Shown: positions 34,166-42,991 of the stretch, piece by piece
Layout: the number at the start of each line of letters is the position of its first letter
Position numbering within the stretch: the stretch's first letter is position 1
NCBI GenBank assembly: GCA_027297435.1
Contig: JAPUIA010000139.1
Coordinates: 1-64,000 of the forward strand
Source: Gammaproteobacteria bacterium
GTDB taxonomy: Bacteria; Pseudomonadota; Gammaproteobacteria; Pseudomonadales; Azotimanducaceae
Reading direction: 5' to 3'
DNA length: 64,000 nt
Program-made: the position numbers and the translations under genes
The notes under the pieces: generated by a model
What the model saw: the letters and a program-made list of their open reading frames with translations, nothing else
What the model was told of the DNA's origin: nothing
Databases searched by the model: none

Positions 34166-34654
34166 TCATACGAAAGCCTGGGCTACGTTAAAGAGGTTGT
34201 GAAACAGTACGGGAACCAAGAGGCTGCCGGTGCGCTCCCGCATCCAGGTCAGGATGAATCCAACGAATCCCGTAGACACAATCGCACCGACGTTTATCTG
34301 TACCTCTGGGCTGTCAGCCGAAACTCCATGAAGGAGACCAAAAACAACCACGACGAGCCACAAACCCCAACCAGTTTCAGCTCCCCAGATGCGCAGACCC
34401 TTGCCGAAAGCCTGGTGGAGCAAGAGCAGCAGAAGCCCGCACATAAACAACTCTTCGTCTAGACCCGGCAACGTTGCCTGGAACAATAGGTTTTCCAATG
34501 TGGCGTTGGGGCTATACATGAATAGTGCAGACGTGACAGACGCCGCAAGGATCGTGATAACCCCGGTGATGACCACGGGACGCAGTGATCCCTCATTTTG
34601 AGCCCACTTCATGCCGGCCGACTGAAAGTTGACCCGGGGTAGCAAGTAAAGCAT
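34166..34654 (-). CDS. CPBP-like intramembrane protein, possibly truncated
   Basis: A 162-residue membrane protein. It resembles CPBP (Abi/CAAX) intramembrane glutamic proteases: a diglutamate in LPGLDEELFMCGLLLLLLH, then VFGLLHG and WMRERTGSLLVPVLFHNLFN, which correspond to motifs 1-3. The usual EExxFRG arginine is replaced (EELFMCG), and the N-terminal helices typical of the family are missing. The ATG at 34654 has no SD. It may be an N-terminally truncated gene or a divergent member. The palindrome and direct repeats begin just upstream. Confidence 0.6.
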   Translation of the reverse strand: MLYLLPRVNFQSAGMKWAQNEGSLRPVVITGVITILAASVTSALFMYSPNATLENLLFQATLPGLDEELFMCGLLLLLLHQAFGKGLRIWGAETGWGLWLVVVVFGLLHGVSADSPEVQINVGAIVSTGFVGFILTWMRERTGSLLVPVLFHNLFNVAQAFV

Positions 34655-34701
34655 CGAGTGCGGGGAATCGCTCGCTAGTACCCGCGCTGGACCGCATGGG
34701 G

Positions 34702-34733
34702 TCGGAGTAAAAACTCATGAGTTTTTACTCCGA
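34702..34733. repeat. Perfect 32-bp palindrome
   Basis: A perfect palindrome centred at 34717/34718 with core AAAAACTCATGAGTTTTT flanked by TCGGAGT and ACTCCGA. As RNA it would form a strong hairpin followed on one side by no T-run. It lies 23 bases past the symporter stop, in the gap before the CPBP-like gene. Confidence 0.92.
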
Positions 34734-34774
34734 TTCCAAATTCCAAATTTACAAATTTACTCCGACTCCAAATT
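34724..34774. repeat. Direct repeat of TTTACTCCGAYTCCAAATT, overlapping symporter stop
   Basis: TTTACTCCGATTCCAAATT (34724-34742) recurs as TTTACTCCGACTCCAAATT (34756-34774), 18 of 19 identical, with AT-rich CCAAATTTACAAA between. The first copy extends from the palindrome. The second encodes the last residues and the TAA stop of the sodium symporter. Confidence 0.85.
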
Positions 34775-36241
34775 CGCTCGTCTGAACAACGGCAGCGTAC
34801 CGAGCCGGTCCTTGAACGCCACTTCTTCACCATCACCGTTGAGCAACGGCATGGGTGGATCAAATTTCTGCGTGAGCGGCGTGACGAGCAGCATCGTCAC
34901 AAGTCCGGCCATCAGGCCCAATAAATCGCCCGCCAATTCTGGTGCGGTGACAATCGTGACCAGCCAGGTGATGAATCCCATCGCCATGGAGGCCAACGCG
35001 CCGGTGCGGTTGGCACGCTGCCACCAGACGCCGACGATGAACGGTATCGTTACGCTCACCAGAATGACCGAGTTAGCGTCCAATATCAGATCGTAGACCA
35101 CCTGCACTTCTAGCGCGATGTACACGGCGATGACGCCGAACACCGGAATCGCCACGCGCGTACTAACAAGCCGGAGCCGATCGGATGCGTTGGACTTGAA
35201 CAACGGTAAAATGTTGGTGCTCAACACACTCGCGGCCGCGAGCAAGGCACTGTCTGCGCTGCTCATGATCGCGGCAAGCAGCGCACCAACGAAAACTGCG
35301 ATGAATACCGGATGCAGATGCGCGATGGCCATTTCCGGTACGACGGTCTCAGGATCGACGAGGCCCGGCATGGTCACGCTGGCGATGATGCCGAGGGTGA
35401 CGGGGATCATGCCGAACGACAGGTAGCTAAAGCTTGCGATGTAGAACGAGTTTTGCGCGACCTGCTCGTTCTTGGCTGAGAAAGCTCTCTGCATGAGGGT
35501 CTGTGCAGAAACATCCGCCAGCCCGAAGATGAGCCAGGCACGCACGTAGTCTGTCCAGATTGCCGCAGTATGCTCCAACGGGACCATGCGGAACGTATCT
35601 TCCGGCAAATGCGGGGCGATGTTGCCCCACCCACCGACGTCGATGAGCACCACGACCAACAACAAGATGAGGCCAACGGCGATGACCACCATCTGCACGA
35701 AGTCCGTCAGCGCGACGGCCCACATGCCGCCGGCAACGGTGTAGATGAACACCACCACCGCCCCACCCATTATGCCAATTTCAAGCGGTACACCGGTTAG
35801 TGATTCAAAAACGAAGCCAAAAGCAACCAGCAGCGCGCCGGTCCACCCGATGTTTGACGAAATGGAGCCAATCGCCGCGATAGTCGCCGCGGTCTTACCG
35901 TAACGGTTCTGAAAAAAATCGACGAACGTCAACAATCGCAGGCGCCGGAAGATACGCACGAAGAAAAAGCCGACTAGGAAAAGTCCCAGCGCGCCGCCAA
36001 AGGGATCGGCTATGACGCCAAGCAACCCCCCTTCATATGCGGCGCCCGAAGCCCCCATCATGGTGCCACCGCCAAACCACGTGGCGACGATCGTAGCGCT
36101 ACAAATCCAGATCGGCATGCGACGCCCGGCGACGATGAAATTGTCGGCGGATCCAACTCTGCGCGAAGCGTAGACGCCAATACCAAGCATGGCCACCAGG
36201 TAGATGGCGACGCCGGTGAAAATGATGGTCTCGGTATTCAA
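34757..36241 (-). CDS. Sodium:solute symporter (SSS family)
   Basis: A 494-residue transporter with about 13 membrane helices of the SSS (SLC5-like) family. IVAGRRMPIWICSATIVATWFGGGTMMG and GGMWAVALTDFVQMVVI are the family landmarks, and the sodium-site stretch SADSALLAAASVLSTNI is present. It starts at TTG 36241 without a strong SD. It is last in the operon with the GcvT-like and FAD enzymes, so it probably imports their substrate, an amine, methylated amino acid or similar. The C-terminal tail lies in a repeat. Confidence 0.88.
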   Translation of the reverse strand: MNTETIIFTGVAIYLVAMLGIGVYASRRVGSADNFIVAGRRMPIWICSATIVATWFGGGTMMGASGAAYEGGLLGVIADPFGGALGLFLVGFFFVRIFRRLRLLTFVDFFQNRYGKTAATIAAIGSISSNIGWTGALLVAFGFVFESLTGVPLEIGIMGGAVVVFIYTVAGGMWAVALTDFVQMVVIAVGLILLLVVVLIDVGGWGNIAPHLPEDTFRMVPLEHTAAIWTDYVRAWLIFGLADVSAQTLMQRAFSAKNEQVAQNSFYIASFSYLSFGMIPVTLGIIASVTMPGLVDPETVVPEMAIAHLHPVFIAVFVGALLAAIMSSADSALLAAASVLSTNILPLFKSNASDRLRLVSTRVAIPVFGVIAVYIALEVQVVYDLILDANSVILVSVTIPFIVGVWWQRANRTGALASMAMGFITWLVTIVTAPELAGDLLGLMAGLVTMLLVTPLTQKFDPPMPLLNGDGEEVAFKDRLGTLPLFRRANLESE

Positions 36242-36285
36242 CGCAACGGACTCAAACTGCCCTCAAGTAGGTCGGACAACATGCG

Positions 36286-37473
36286 TCAGAAGTCCCATGC
36301 CGGCGTCGCGTGGCGGCGTTTCGGATCAAAGAACGCACCTTCGACGACATGGCAACGTTCGATCACCCGCGTCCACTTGAGTTCCCGGATGTAGTAGATC
36401 TCGGCATACAGCTCGTCACCCGGCCGCCCCCAAGGGCTATCGAGCGAGGCGAACGCCAAGTTCGATTTTGTCGTGGGCGACCAGGTTGCCGAGGTCACCG
36501 TACCGAGAAGATTGTCTTTCCTGTCAAATATGAAGGAGTTGTTTGCCGGTTTGTTGCCTTCGACCAGCAGTCTGGCCAAGTTGTGCCGCGAACCGTTGGC
36601 TTTTTCCTCGATCAAGGCCTTGCGCCCGTTGAAATTGGATTTCTTCAAATGCACGAGCCAACCAAGACCAAGCTCGTACGGCGACCGGCTGCGACCCGTT
36701 CGCACCGCATCCTGGGCGGGCACGAAGTCGACCCCCGCCTGGATGAATCCCGCTTCGATGCGGGCGATGCCAAGTGCGGTACCGCCAAACGGTCGAATTC
36801 CGTAGTCTCGGCCGGCTGCCATCAGCTGGTCCCAAAGGCTTTCCGCAACCTCAGGCGTCACCCAAAGTTCGTAACCAAGATCGCCGGTGAAACCGGTACG
36901 TGAAATCAAGATCTCGCCTTGCGAGAAAGCAAAGCTGTCAAAGCGGTAGGGTTTGAGGTTCTCGACGCCTGCAAATCCCATGCGTTTCAGCACCGCGCAC
37001 GACGTCGGACCTTGAAACGCAAGCGCGGCAACCGCCTCGGTCTCGTCCTCGATTTGGACATTGAAACCCATCGCCGACCAGAGCAGCCAATCGAGATGTC
37101 GTTCCTGGGAGCAAATTCGGTAGACATTGTCGTCAAGCCGAAACAACGTACCATCGTCCAGCACTTGTCCCGCATCGTTGCACCAGCAGGCATACATCAC
37201 CTGGCCGATGGCGAGCTTTGCGATGTTGCGGGTTAGGAGTCTATCCAAGTAGGACCCGGCATCGGGACCGGTGATCCGGTACTTCGTCATGGGTGTCAGA
37301 TCGAACACACCGCAACTGTTACGAATGGCAAAATACTCTAGTTCTACGTCCGTGTAGGCGACCGGGGTCGTATAGCCCTTCCAGTCTTCCCATTCGTTGA
37401 TTTCGCATGCCGCCTCGACGCGAGAGTGAAACGGCGTGTGCAGTACGCGACGGTCATCGTGCGCCCGAATCAT
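36286..37473 (-). CDS. GcvT-like aminomethyltransferase/demethylase
   Basis: A 395-residue protein of the GcvT/DmdA superfamily, whose members move a methyl or methylene group to tetrahydrofolate (glycine cleavage T-protein, DMSP demethylase, sarcosine/dimethylglycine dehydrogenase tails). Motifs: NSCGVFDLTPMTKYRITGPDA, LDRLLTRNIAKLAIGQVMY, ISRTGFTGDLGYELWV and ARIEAGFIQAGVDF. ATG 37473 overlaps the stop of the FAD enzyme (ATGA). With the oxidase and symporter it suggests oxidative demethylation of an N- or S-methyl compound. Exact substrate unknown. Confidence 0.85.
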   Translation of the reverse strand: MIRAHDDRRVLHTPFHSRVEAACEINEWEDWKGYTTPVAYTDVELEYFAIRNSCGVFDLTPMTKYRITGPDAGSYLDRLLTRNIAKLAIGQVMYACWCNDAGQVLDDGTLFRLDDNVYRICSQERHLDWLLWSAMGFNVQIEDETEAVAALAFQGPTSCAVLKRMGFAGVENLKPYRFDSFAFSQGEILISRTGFTGDLGYELWVTPEVAESLWDQLMAAGRDYGIRPFGGTALGIARIEAGFIQAGVDFVPAQDAVRTGRSRSPYELGLGWLVHLKKSNFNGRKALIEEKANGSRHNLARLLVEGNKPANNSFIFDRKDNLLGTVTSATWSPTTKSNLAFASLDSPWGRPGDELYAEIYYIRELKWTRVIERCHVVEGAFFDPKRRHATPAWDF

Positions 37474-39041
37474 GACCCCTCCCCTCGACGACCGCGCGTA
37501 GCTCGCACGATCTCACGAGCCGCGTTCTTGCCTGCCAACCCCATCACGCCACCGCCCGGATGGGTTCCGGCGCCACACAGATACAATCCTGCAACCGGCG
37601 CCGCGTACTGGGCGGCGCCCGGGACCGGGCGCATCATCATGAACTGATCCAGACACAACTCGCCGTGGTGCCAATGTCCACCGCGAACGCGAAATTGTTG
37701 TTCTATGTCGATCGGTGTCAACAGCTCCGATCCGATCACAAGCTCGCCGATGCCGGGTGCGTACTCGGCAAGCTTATCGATCAACAAACGTTCAAACTCG
37801 ACGCGCGCCGACGGCCAGCCCACCTTGAGGTGATAGGGGGCAAACTGCACGATCGCCGAGAGTACATGTTTGCCGGGTGGCGCGAGGCTCGGGTCGTGCA
37901 CCGTGGGAATGTTGATCTCCATCACCGGTGCGTTCGAATACTCACCGTACTTGGCATGATCGAAGGCACGCTCGACGTAGCCGAGATCCGGCGCGATCAC
38001 CAAACGGCCGCCGACGTCTTCGGCGTCCACACCGGTAAACGTAGGGAGACCATCCAGTGCGAGGTGCAACTTGGCCGCCGTTCCGCGCATGCGAAGGTTG
38101 TGGATGCGCCGGCAAAATCCGGTTTCCAACCGTTGAAATCCGACGAGGTTTTCAAACGTGGTCTTTGGGTCGGCGTTGGAAACGACCACTTCCGCCTCTA
38201 GCCGTTCGCCGTCGGCAAGCTCTACCCCGGTGGTCCGGCCATGTTCGATCAATACCTGTGCGACCGCGGTACCGGTGCGAATGTCTGCGCCCGCGCCGCG
38301 CGCCGCTGCCGCAAACGCCTCGCTAACCGCCCCCATTCCGCCTACCGGAACTGCCGGGCCGCCAAACCCACACGCCTCACCGAGGCGTCGGTACAAAAAC
38401 CCCAACACCGTATTGGGCGAGCGCGGACCCATGTGCGCACCCAGAACACCGTCGACGCTTAGGGCACCTTTCAAGCGTGCATCATGCAACTTCTCGTTGA
38501 GGACATCGAACAGGTTGATCGCACCCACACGCAACAGTTCGCGCATGTCGTCTCGGCCCAACAGACGAATATCCAGTGCCAACTTCGCGAGAGTCAACTT
38601 GTCTCGGCGATCGCTTTCCACCAACTTAGGCGGGCGCATGCTGGCGGCTTTGCCGAAGAGCTTTGCATAGCGCAGCATCTGTTGGTAAAACGCGGCGTAC
38701 GCATCAACATCGGCTTGCGATACGCCGTCGCCTGTCACGCTACCCCGCACAATCTTGCGAATGTCGCCGCTTCGATCGAGCGCGATGGTTGCGAGATCTT
38801 TGGCTGCAAACGCGAGGCCATGTTGCTCGAGCGCGAGATCTTTTGCGATGCCCGCATGCAACTGGTTCAACAAGTGCGCGCACGCTGAGACTTTGAAACC
38901 CTCGGCGAACGTCCGGGTGGCGGATGCACCACCGACCTGGTCGGCTGCCTCGACGACCACCACGCGATGACCGGCTCGCGCGAGGTAGGCGGCGCATACC
39001 AGCCCGTTGTGTCCTGCGCCAATGACCACGACATCAGTCAT
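37470..39041 (-). CDS. PYROXD2/CrtI-like FAD-dependent oxidoreductase (1)
   Basis: A 523-residue flavoprotein of the phytoene desaturase-like fold (PYROXD2 group). FAD site VVVIGAGHNGLVCAAYLARAG, then VVVVEAADQVGGASATRTF. The C-terminal FAD motif is AGLYLCGAGTHPGGGVMGLAG. The reaction is unknown for this group. It is 39% or so like the next upstream gene by eye and overlaps it by 8 bases, so the two are probably diverged tandem paralogs. Confidence 0.85.
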   Translation of the reverse strand: MTDVVVIGAGHNGLVCAAYLARAGHRVVVVEAADQVGGASATRTFAEGFKVSACAHLLNQLHAGIAKDLALEQHGLAFAAKDLATIALDRSGDIRKIVRGSVTGDGVSQADVDAYAAFYQQMLRYAKLFGKAASMRPPKLVESDRRDKLTLAKLALDIRLLGRDDMRELLRVGAINLFDVLNEKLHDARLKGALSVDGVLGAHMGPRSPNTVLGFLYRRLGEACGFGGPAVPVGGMGAVSEAFAAAARGAGADIRTGTAVAQVLIEHGRTTGVELADGERLEAEVVVSNADPKTTFENLVGFQRLETGFCRRIHNLRMRGTAAKLHLALDGLPTFTGVDAEDVGGRLVIAPDLGYVERAFDHAKYGEYSNAPVMEINIPTVHDPSLAPPGKHVLSAIVQFAPYHLKVGWPSARVEFERLLIDKLAEYAPGIGELVIGSELLTPIDIEQQFRVRGGHWHHGELCLDQFMMMRPVPGAAQYAAPVAGLYLCGAGTHPGGGVMGLAGKNAAREIVRATRGRRGEGS

Positions 39042-40653
39042 CGGCGTAGGCCTCCGGCACGAGATTTGGGCGCCTTAGATCCCGGAAGATCTCCCGTGCG
39101 GCGTTGGCACCGGGCGCCGCCATCACGCCGCCGCCTGGATGGGTTCCAGAGCCGCACAGATACATGCCTCGTACCGGTCCGCGGTACTGTGCGTAGCCCG
39201 GAAACGGCCGGTTGAACAACAGTTGATCGAACGTCAACTCACCCTGAAAAATGTTACCTTCTGTGAGGCCAACCTCGTCCTCGAGCTCGCGGGGCGTACG
39301 GATCTCGGCATCCAATATGAGGTCCTTGAAATCGGGACTGTACTTGCTGATCTGGTCGATGACGGTCTTGCCAAAAGCATCCCGGTCGGCATCGGTCCAA
39401 TCACCGGTGGCAAGCGTCGGCGGCACGTACTGTACGAATATGCTCATCATGTGCTTACCGGGCGGCGCCATGGTCGGGTCGACCTGCGTCGGTATCAGCA
39501 TGTCGACGTACGGATCCTGAGACCACGTGCCGTTTTTCCAGTCGTCGTAAGCACGCTCCATCCGTTCCATGGAATCAATGATGTGCATATCGCTGATCAT
39601 GAGTTCGCTTGCTCGGTCCAGCCCATGGAACGTCGGCAACCCATCGAGCGCGATATTGACCTTGCCCGAAGATCCACGGATCTTGAAATTCTTGGCCTTG
39701 GTCACCACGTCTGCGGGTAGATCACTTGCGGCCATGATGCGGGTGAACGTGCGTTTCGGATCGAGGTTCGAAACCACGATATCTGCATGCAGCTCGTCGC
39801 CCCCCACGAGCGCTACGCCTTTGACCTTGCCATGCGCGACGATGATCTGGTCGACCTCGGCGTCGACCCGAATCTCGCCACCATAGGCCTGCAACGCCTT
39901 GGCAAGCGCTTCGGCTACCGCACCCATGCCGCCGCGAGCAAAGCCCCAGGCACCGATGTTGCCGTCCACGTCGCCCATGTAGTGGTGCAGAAGCACGTAG
40001 GCAGTCCCCGGCGAGTACACGCCGAGCGCCGTGCCGATGATTCCGCTGCCGGCTAAATGCGCCTTGAGAACGTCGGTTTCAAAGTACTCGTCCAAGAAAT
40101 CGCCAATGCTCATCGTCCAAAAACGCAAGGTATCGGCCAGGGTCTCCTCACCAAGATCGGTAAACGCCTTGGCCAGGTAGAGCAGTTCTTTGATGTCCCG
40201 CGGCTTGAACGACGTCGGATCCGGTGGCGTACGCATGAGAAACGGCCGGATCAAGCGCGTTTGTTTGGTGACGTCGGCCTGGAAGCGATCATAGGCATTG
40301 GCATCGCGCTGAGAATGCCGGGCGATCTCTCGATGCTGCCGTTCGTGATCGGCGTAATTGCCGAAGTAGTCGCCGTTCTGCATGAACGTCACGCCACCGC
40401 CGTAGGGCACGACTTGCAGCCCGTGTCGCGGCAACTCCAAGTCTCGCGCGATCTCCGGTCGCAGCAGGCTGCACACATAGGAACAGTTGGAATACAGCCA
40501 ACCCTTGTAGAGTTCCCGACTGACCGTGGCTCCACCGATGTAAGGGTTGCGTTCCACGACCAGCACGTCGAGCCCGGCCTTGGCTAGATAGGCAGCGTTG
40601 GTTAGGCCGTTGTGACCGGCACCGATGACAATTGCGTCGTAGCGTTTCAACAA
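39034..40653 (-). CDS. PYROXD2/CrtI-like FAD-dependent oxidoreductase (2)
   Basis: A 539-residue flavoprotein of the same group. FAD site DAIVIGAGHNGLTNAAYLAKAG, followed by VVERNPYIGGATVSREL; the C-terminal motif is GMYLCGSGTHPGGGVMAAPG. The translation start is one of two adjacent TTG codons at 40653/40650 with GAGG just before. It follows the DadA-like gene by 3 bases. The two PYROXD2-like proteins may work as a heteromer, but no experimental precedent is known to me. Confidence 0.85.
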   Translation of the reverse strand: MLKRYDAIVIGAGHNGLTNAAYLAKAGLDVLVVERNPYIGGATVSRELYKGWLYSNCSYVCSLLRPEIARDLELPRHGLQVVPYGGGVTFMQNGDYFGNYADHERQHREIARHSQRDANAYDRFQADVTKQTRLIRPFLMRTPPDPTSFKPRDIKELLYLAKAFTDLGEETLADTLRFWTMSIGDFLDEYFETDVLKAHLAGSGIIGTALGVYSPGTAYVLLHHYMGDVDGNIGAWGFARGGMGAVAEALAKALQAYGGEIRVDAEVDQIIVAHGKVKGVALVGGDELHADIVVSNLDPKRTFTRIMAASDLPADVVTKAKNFKIRGSSGKVNIALDGLPTFHGLDRASELMISDMHIIDSMERMERAYDDWKNGTWSQDPYVDMLIPTQVDPTMAPPGKHMMSIFVQYVPPTLATGDWTDADRDAFGKTVIDQISKYSPDFKDLILDAEIRTPRELEDEVGLTEGNIFQGELTFDQLLFNRPFPGYAQYRGPVRGMYLCGSGTHPGGGVMAAPGANAAREIFRDLRRPNLVPEAYADD

Positions 40654-40656
40654 ACC

Positions 40657-42030
40657 TCAGCCCGACAACTTGTCGAACCAATAACCCCAAAACCGCGACG
40701 GTTTTTGCTTGCGCGCCTCGACGGCGTCCGCCCGGTAGCCCATCCAGCGCACGCTGTGCGCACCGATCCAGCGCAACGGTTCCACCTCCCATCGCCGCGG
40801 CTCGTCATCCACCCACGGTAGCTGGGTCAGATCCGTGTCGCGGTCCAACACCAGGTCGGAGAGGATACGGCCGGCCAGATTCGTTGCGGCGACGCCTTCG
40901 CCGACGTAGCCGCCGGCCCAGCCCATGCCGCTTGCCACATCGTATGACACACACGGGCGCCAGTGGCGTGGCACACCCATCAGTCCACCCCACCCGTGCG
41001 TAATCTCAAAGTCTTTGAGTACGGGGAAGAGATCTCGAACGACCTTCTCGACGTATCGAACATTGTGATCGCTACGAGGAATCGTCGGTCGGCGCCTGGA
41101 GCCAAAGTAGTAACCGGCTCTGCCGCCCACGACCAAGCGGTTGTCGAGCGTACGCTGCCCGTAGACAACCAGTCGCCGCGGATCGTCGAACACCTCCCGC
41201 TCGCCCAAACCGATGCCCGACCACACCTCCTCCGGCAACGGCTCGGTCGCCGTAACCATGGAGTAAAGCGGCATCAGCGTGCGTTTGTGACCGGCGAGAG
41301 AAGCGGTATAACCTTCGGTCGCGCGGAGGATGACGCGTGCCTTGATCTCGCCTCTGGCCGTGGTCACTGCGCCAGGCGCCAGCTCGGTCACAGGGCTTCG
41401 TTCGTATATGCGCACGCCCCGCCGACGCACGACTTCGCCCAAACCTCTGGCAAGTCTGGCCGGATGCACGGCCGCGCAGTGTTTTGCGTAGGCCGCCCCG
41501 TGGTCCTTGGCAATGCTGATGCGGGACCGCGCTTCCTCCGGGGGCAACCACCGATACTCTTCCTCGGAGAAACCCAGCGCATGCTTCGCGGCAACCCGCT
41601 TCTGCAACTGGCGTGCATGAAACGGTAGGTGGGCGACGCTCAGCCATCCACCCTTTGCGTAGTGGCAGTCGATATCTTCGGCCTGACAGATGCGGCCAAC
41701 CTCATCGACGGTATTGAACATTTCGCGATGCAGGCGCATGCCCGCTTCGCGTCTCGCCGGATCTGCCTGATACGCGTTCAGCCCGTAGGCTTCCCCCATA
41801 CACCACCCACCGTTGCGGCCGCTCGCGCCATAGCCAACGGTTTCCGCTTCGAACACCGAGATATCGAGCGCAGGGTTTTTCTGTTTGAGATAGTAGGCGG
41901 TCCACAATCCGGTAAAGCCCGCGCCGATGATGGCGACCTCGGTTTCCGTCGGCAATTCGGGTACTTCCGGTTCGGCAACCTCGCCCAAGGAATCGAACCA
42001 GAAGCTGACATCGCTATAAGGATTTGTCAT
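40657..42030 (-). CDS. DadA/PuuB-like FAD-dependent amino-acid or amine oxidase
   Basis: A 457-residue flavoprotein of the D-amino-acid oxidase (DAO) family. FAD site EVAIIGAGFTGLWTAYYLKQK, then GYGASGRNGGWCMGEAYG, the form found in gamma-glutamylputrescine oxidase (PuuB) and relatives. The C-terminal end GGYVGEGVAATNLAGRILSDLV closes the FAD cleft. It heads the operon of five minus-strand genes. PuuB-like function would fit the GS-like gene nearby, but the GcvT-like partner points instead to a methylated amine. Both are inference. Confidence 0.85.
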   Translation of the reverse strand: MTNPYSDVSFWFDSLGEVAEPEVPELPTETEVAIIGAGFTGLWTAYYLKQKNPALDISVFEAETVGYGASGRNGGWCMGEAYGLNAYQADPARREAGMRLHREMFNTVDEVGRICQAEDIDCHYAKGGWLSVAHLPFHARQLQKRVAAKHALGFSEEEYRWLPPEEARSRISIAKDHGAAYAKHCAAVHPARLARGLGEVVRRRGVRIYERSPVTELAPGAVTTARGEIKARVILRATEGYTASLAGHKRTLMPLYSMVTATEPLPEEVWSGIGLGEREVFDDPRRLVVYGQRTLDNRLVVGGRAGYYFGSRRRPTIPRSDHNVRYVEKVVRDLFPVLKDFEITHGWGGLMGVPRHWRPCVSYDVASGMGWAGGYVGEGVAATNLAGRILSDLVLDRDTDLTQLPWVDDEPRRWEVEPLRWIGAHSVRWMGYRADAVEARKQKPSRFWGYWFDKLSG

Positions 42031-42121
42031 ACGGACCGCTGTGCCCCCACGCCGGCACCACCCTCCGACATATTCGCGTAATTAGCAAGACAGAGTAGGA
42101 TGATCGCGTTCGGGAGACACA

Positions 42122-42991
42122 ATGACGCACCCTGTTACTTTTGCCGCGACACAAATGGCGTGCAGCTGGGATACCGAAGCCAATATCGAGCGGGCCGACA
42201 CGTTGGTGCGACGCGCCGCTGCAGCGGGCGCCAACGTGGTGCTGCTCCAGGAGTTGTTCGCCACCCCCTATTTCCCCAAAGACGAAGACGCTCGTCACTT
42301 CGAACTAGCGACACCCACCGAGGGTAATTGGCTCGTGCAACACTACGCCAAACTTGCCGCCGAACATTCGGTCGTGTTGCCGGTCAGCTATTTCGAACGA
42401 GCCAACAACGTCTACTACAACAGCATCGCCATCGTCGATGCCGATGGGACGGTGCTTGGCAGCTATCGCAAGTCTCACATTCCCGACGCTCCCGGCTACG
42501 CGGAGAAGTTCTACTTCTCGCCCGGCGACTCCGGTTTCAAGGTCTGGGACACCGCCTTTGGGCGACTCGGCGTCGCGATCTGCTGGGACCAGTGGTTTCC
42601 GGAGGCCGCGCGCGCCATGGCGCTGAAGGGGGCTGAGGCCCTGTTGTATCCGACCGCGATCGGATCCGAACCGGGCTACGCCGATCTCGATTCGAAGGAC
42701 CATTGGCAACGTGCCATGCAAGGCCATGCGGCGGCCAACCTGGTACCCGTGATCGCATCGAACCGGATTGGCAGCGAGCAAGGCGACTCGTGTTCCGTGA
42801 CCTTTTACGGCTCGTCGTTCATCACCGATCATACCGGTGCGTTGGTCGCCGAAGCGGGTAGAGACGACGAGGCGGTTATCACCGCCGCCCTCGACCTCGC
42901 TGAAATCGCCGCTGCTCGCACGGCATGGGGCGTGTTCAGGGACCGGCGACCGGATCTCTATACGCCCTTGCAGCGCTTGGACGGCGGCTGA
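42122..42991 (+). CDS. aguB: N-carbamoylputrescine amidase
   Basis: A 289-residue nitrilase-superfamily enzyme that converts N-carbamoylputrescine to putrescine, CO2 and ammonia. The catalytic triad is E44 (LLQELFATPYF), K117 (SYRKSHIPD) and C154 (VAICWDQWFPE). The SD GGGAG is 5 bases before ATG. Its stop overlaps the aguA start (TGATG). It is the first gene of an operon starting 91 bases from the DadA-like gene, divergently. Confidence 0.93.
   Translation: MTHPVTFAATQMACSWDTEANIERADTLVRRAAAAGANVVLLQELFATPYFPKDEDARHFELATPTEGNWLVQHYAKLAAEHSVVLPVSYFERANNVYYNSIAIVDADGTVLGSYRKSHIPDAPGYAEKFYFSPGDSGFKVWDTAFGRLGVAICWDQWFPEAARAMALKGAEALLYPTAIGSEPGYADLDSKDHWQRAMQGHAAANLVPVIASNRIGSEQGDSCSVTFYGSSFITDHTGALVAEAGRDDEAVITAALDLAEIAAARTAWGVFRDRRPDLYTPLQRLDGG

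Noticed and set aside
34088-34462. 124-residue plus-strand open frame
   Set aside because: It is antisense to the methyltransferase start and the CPBP-like gene.
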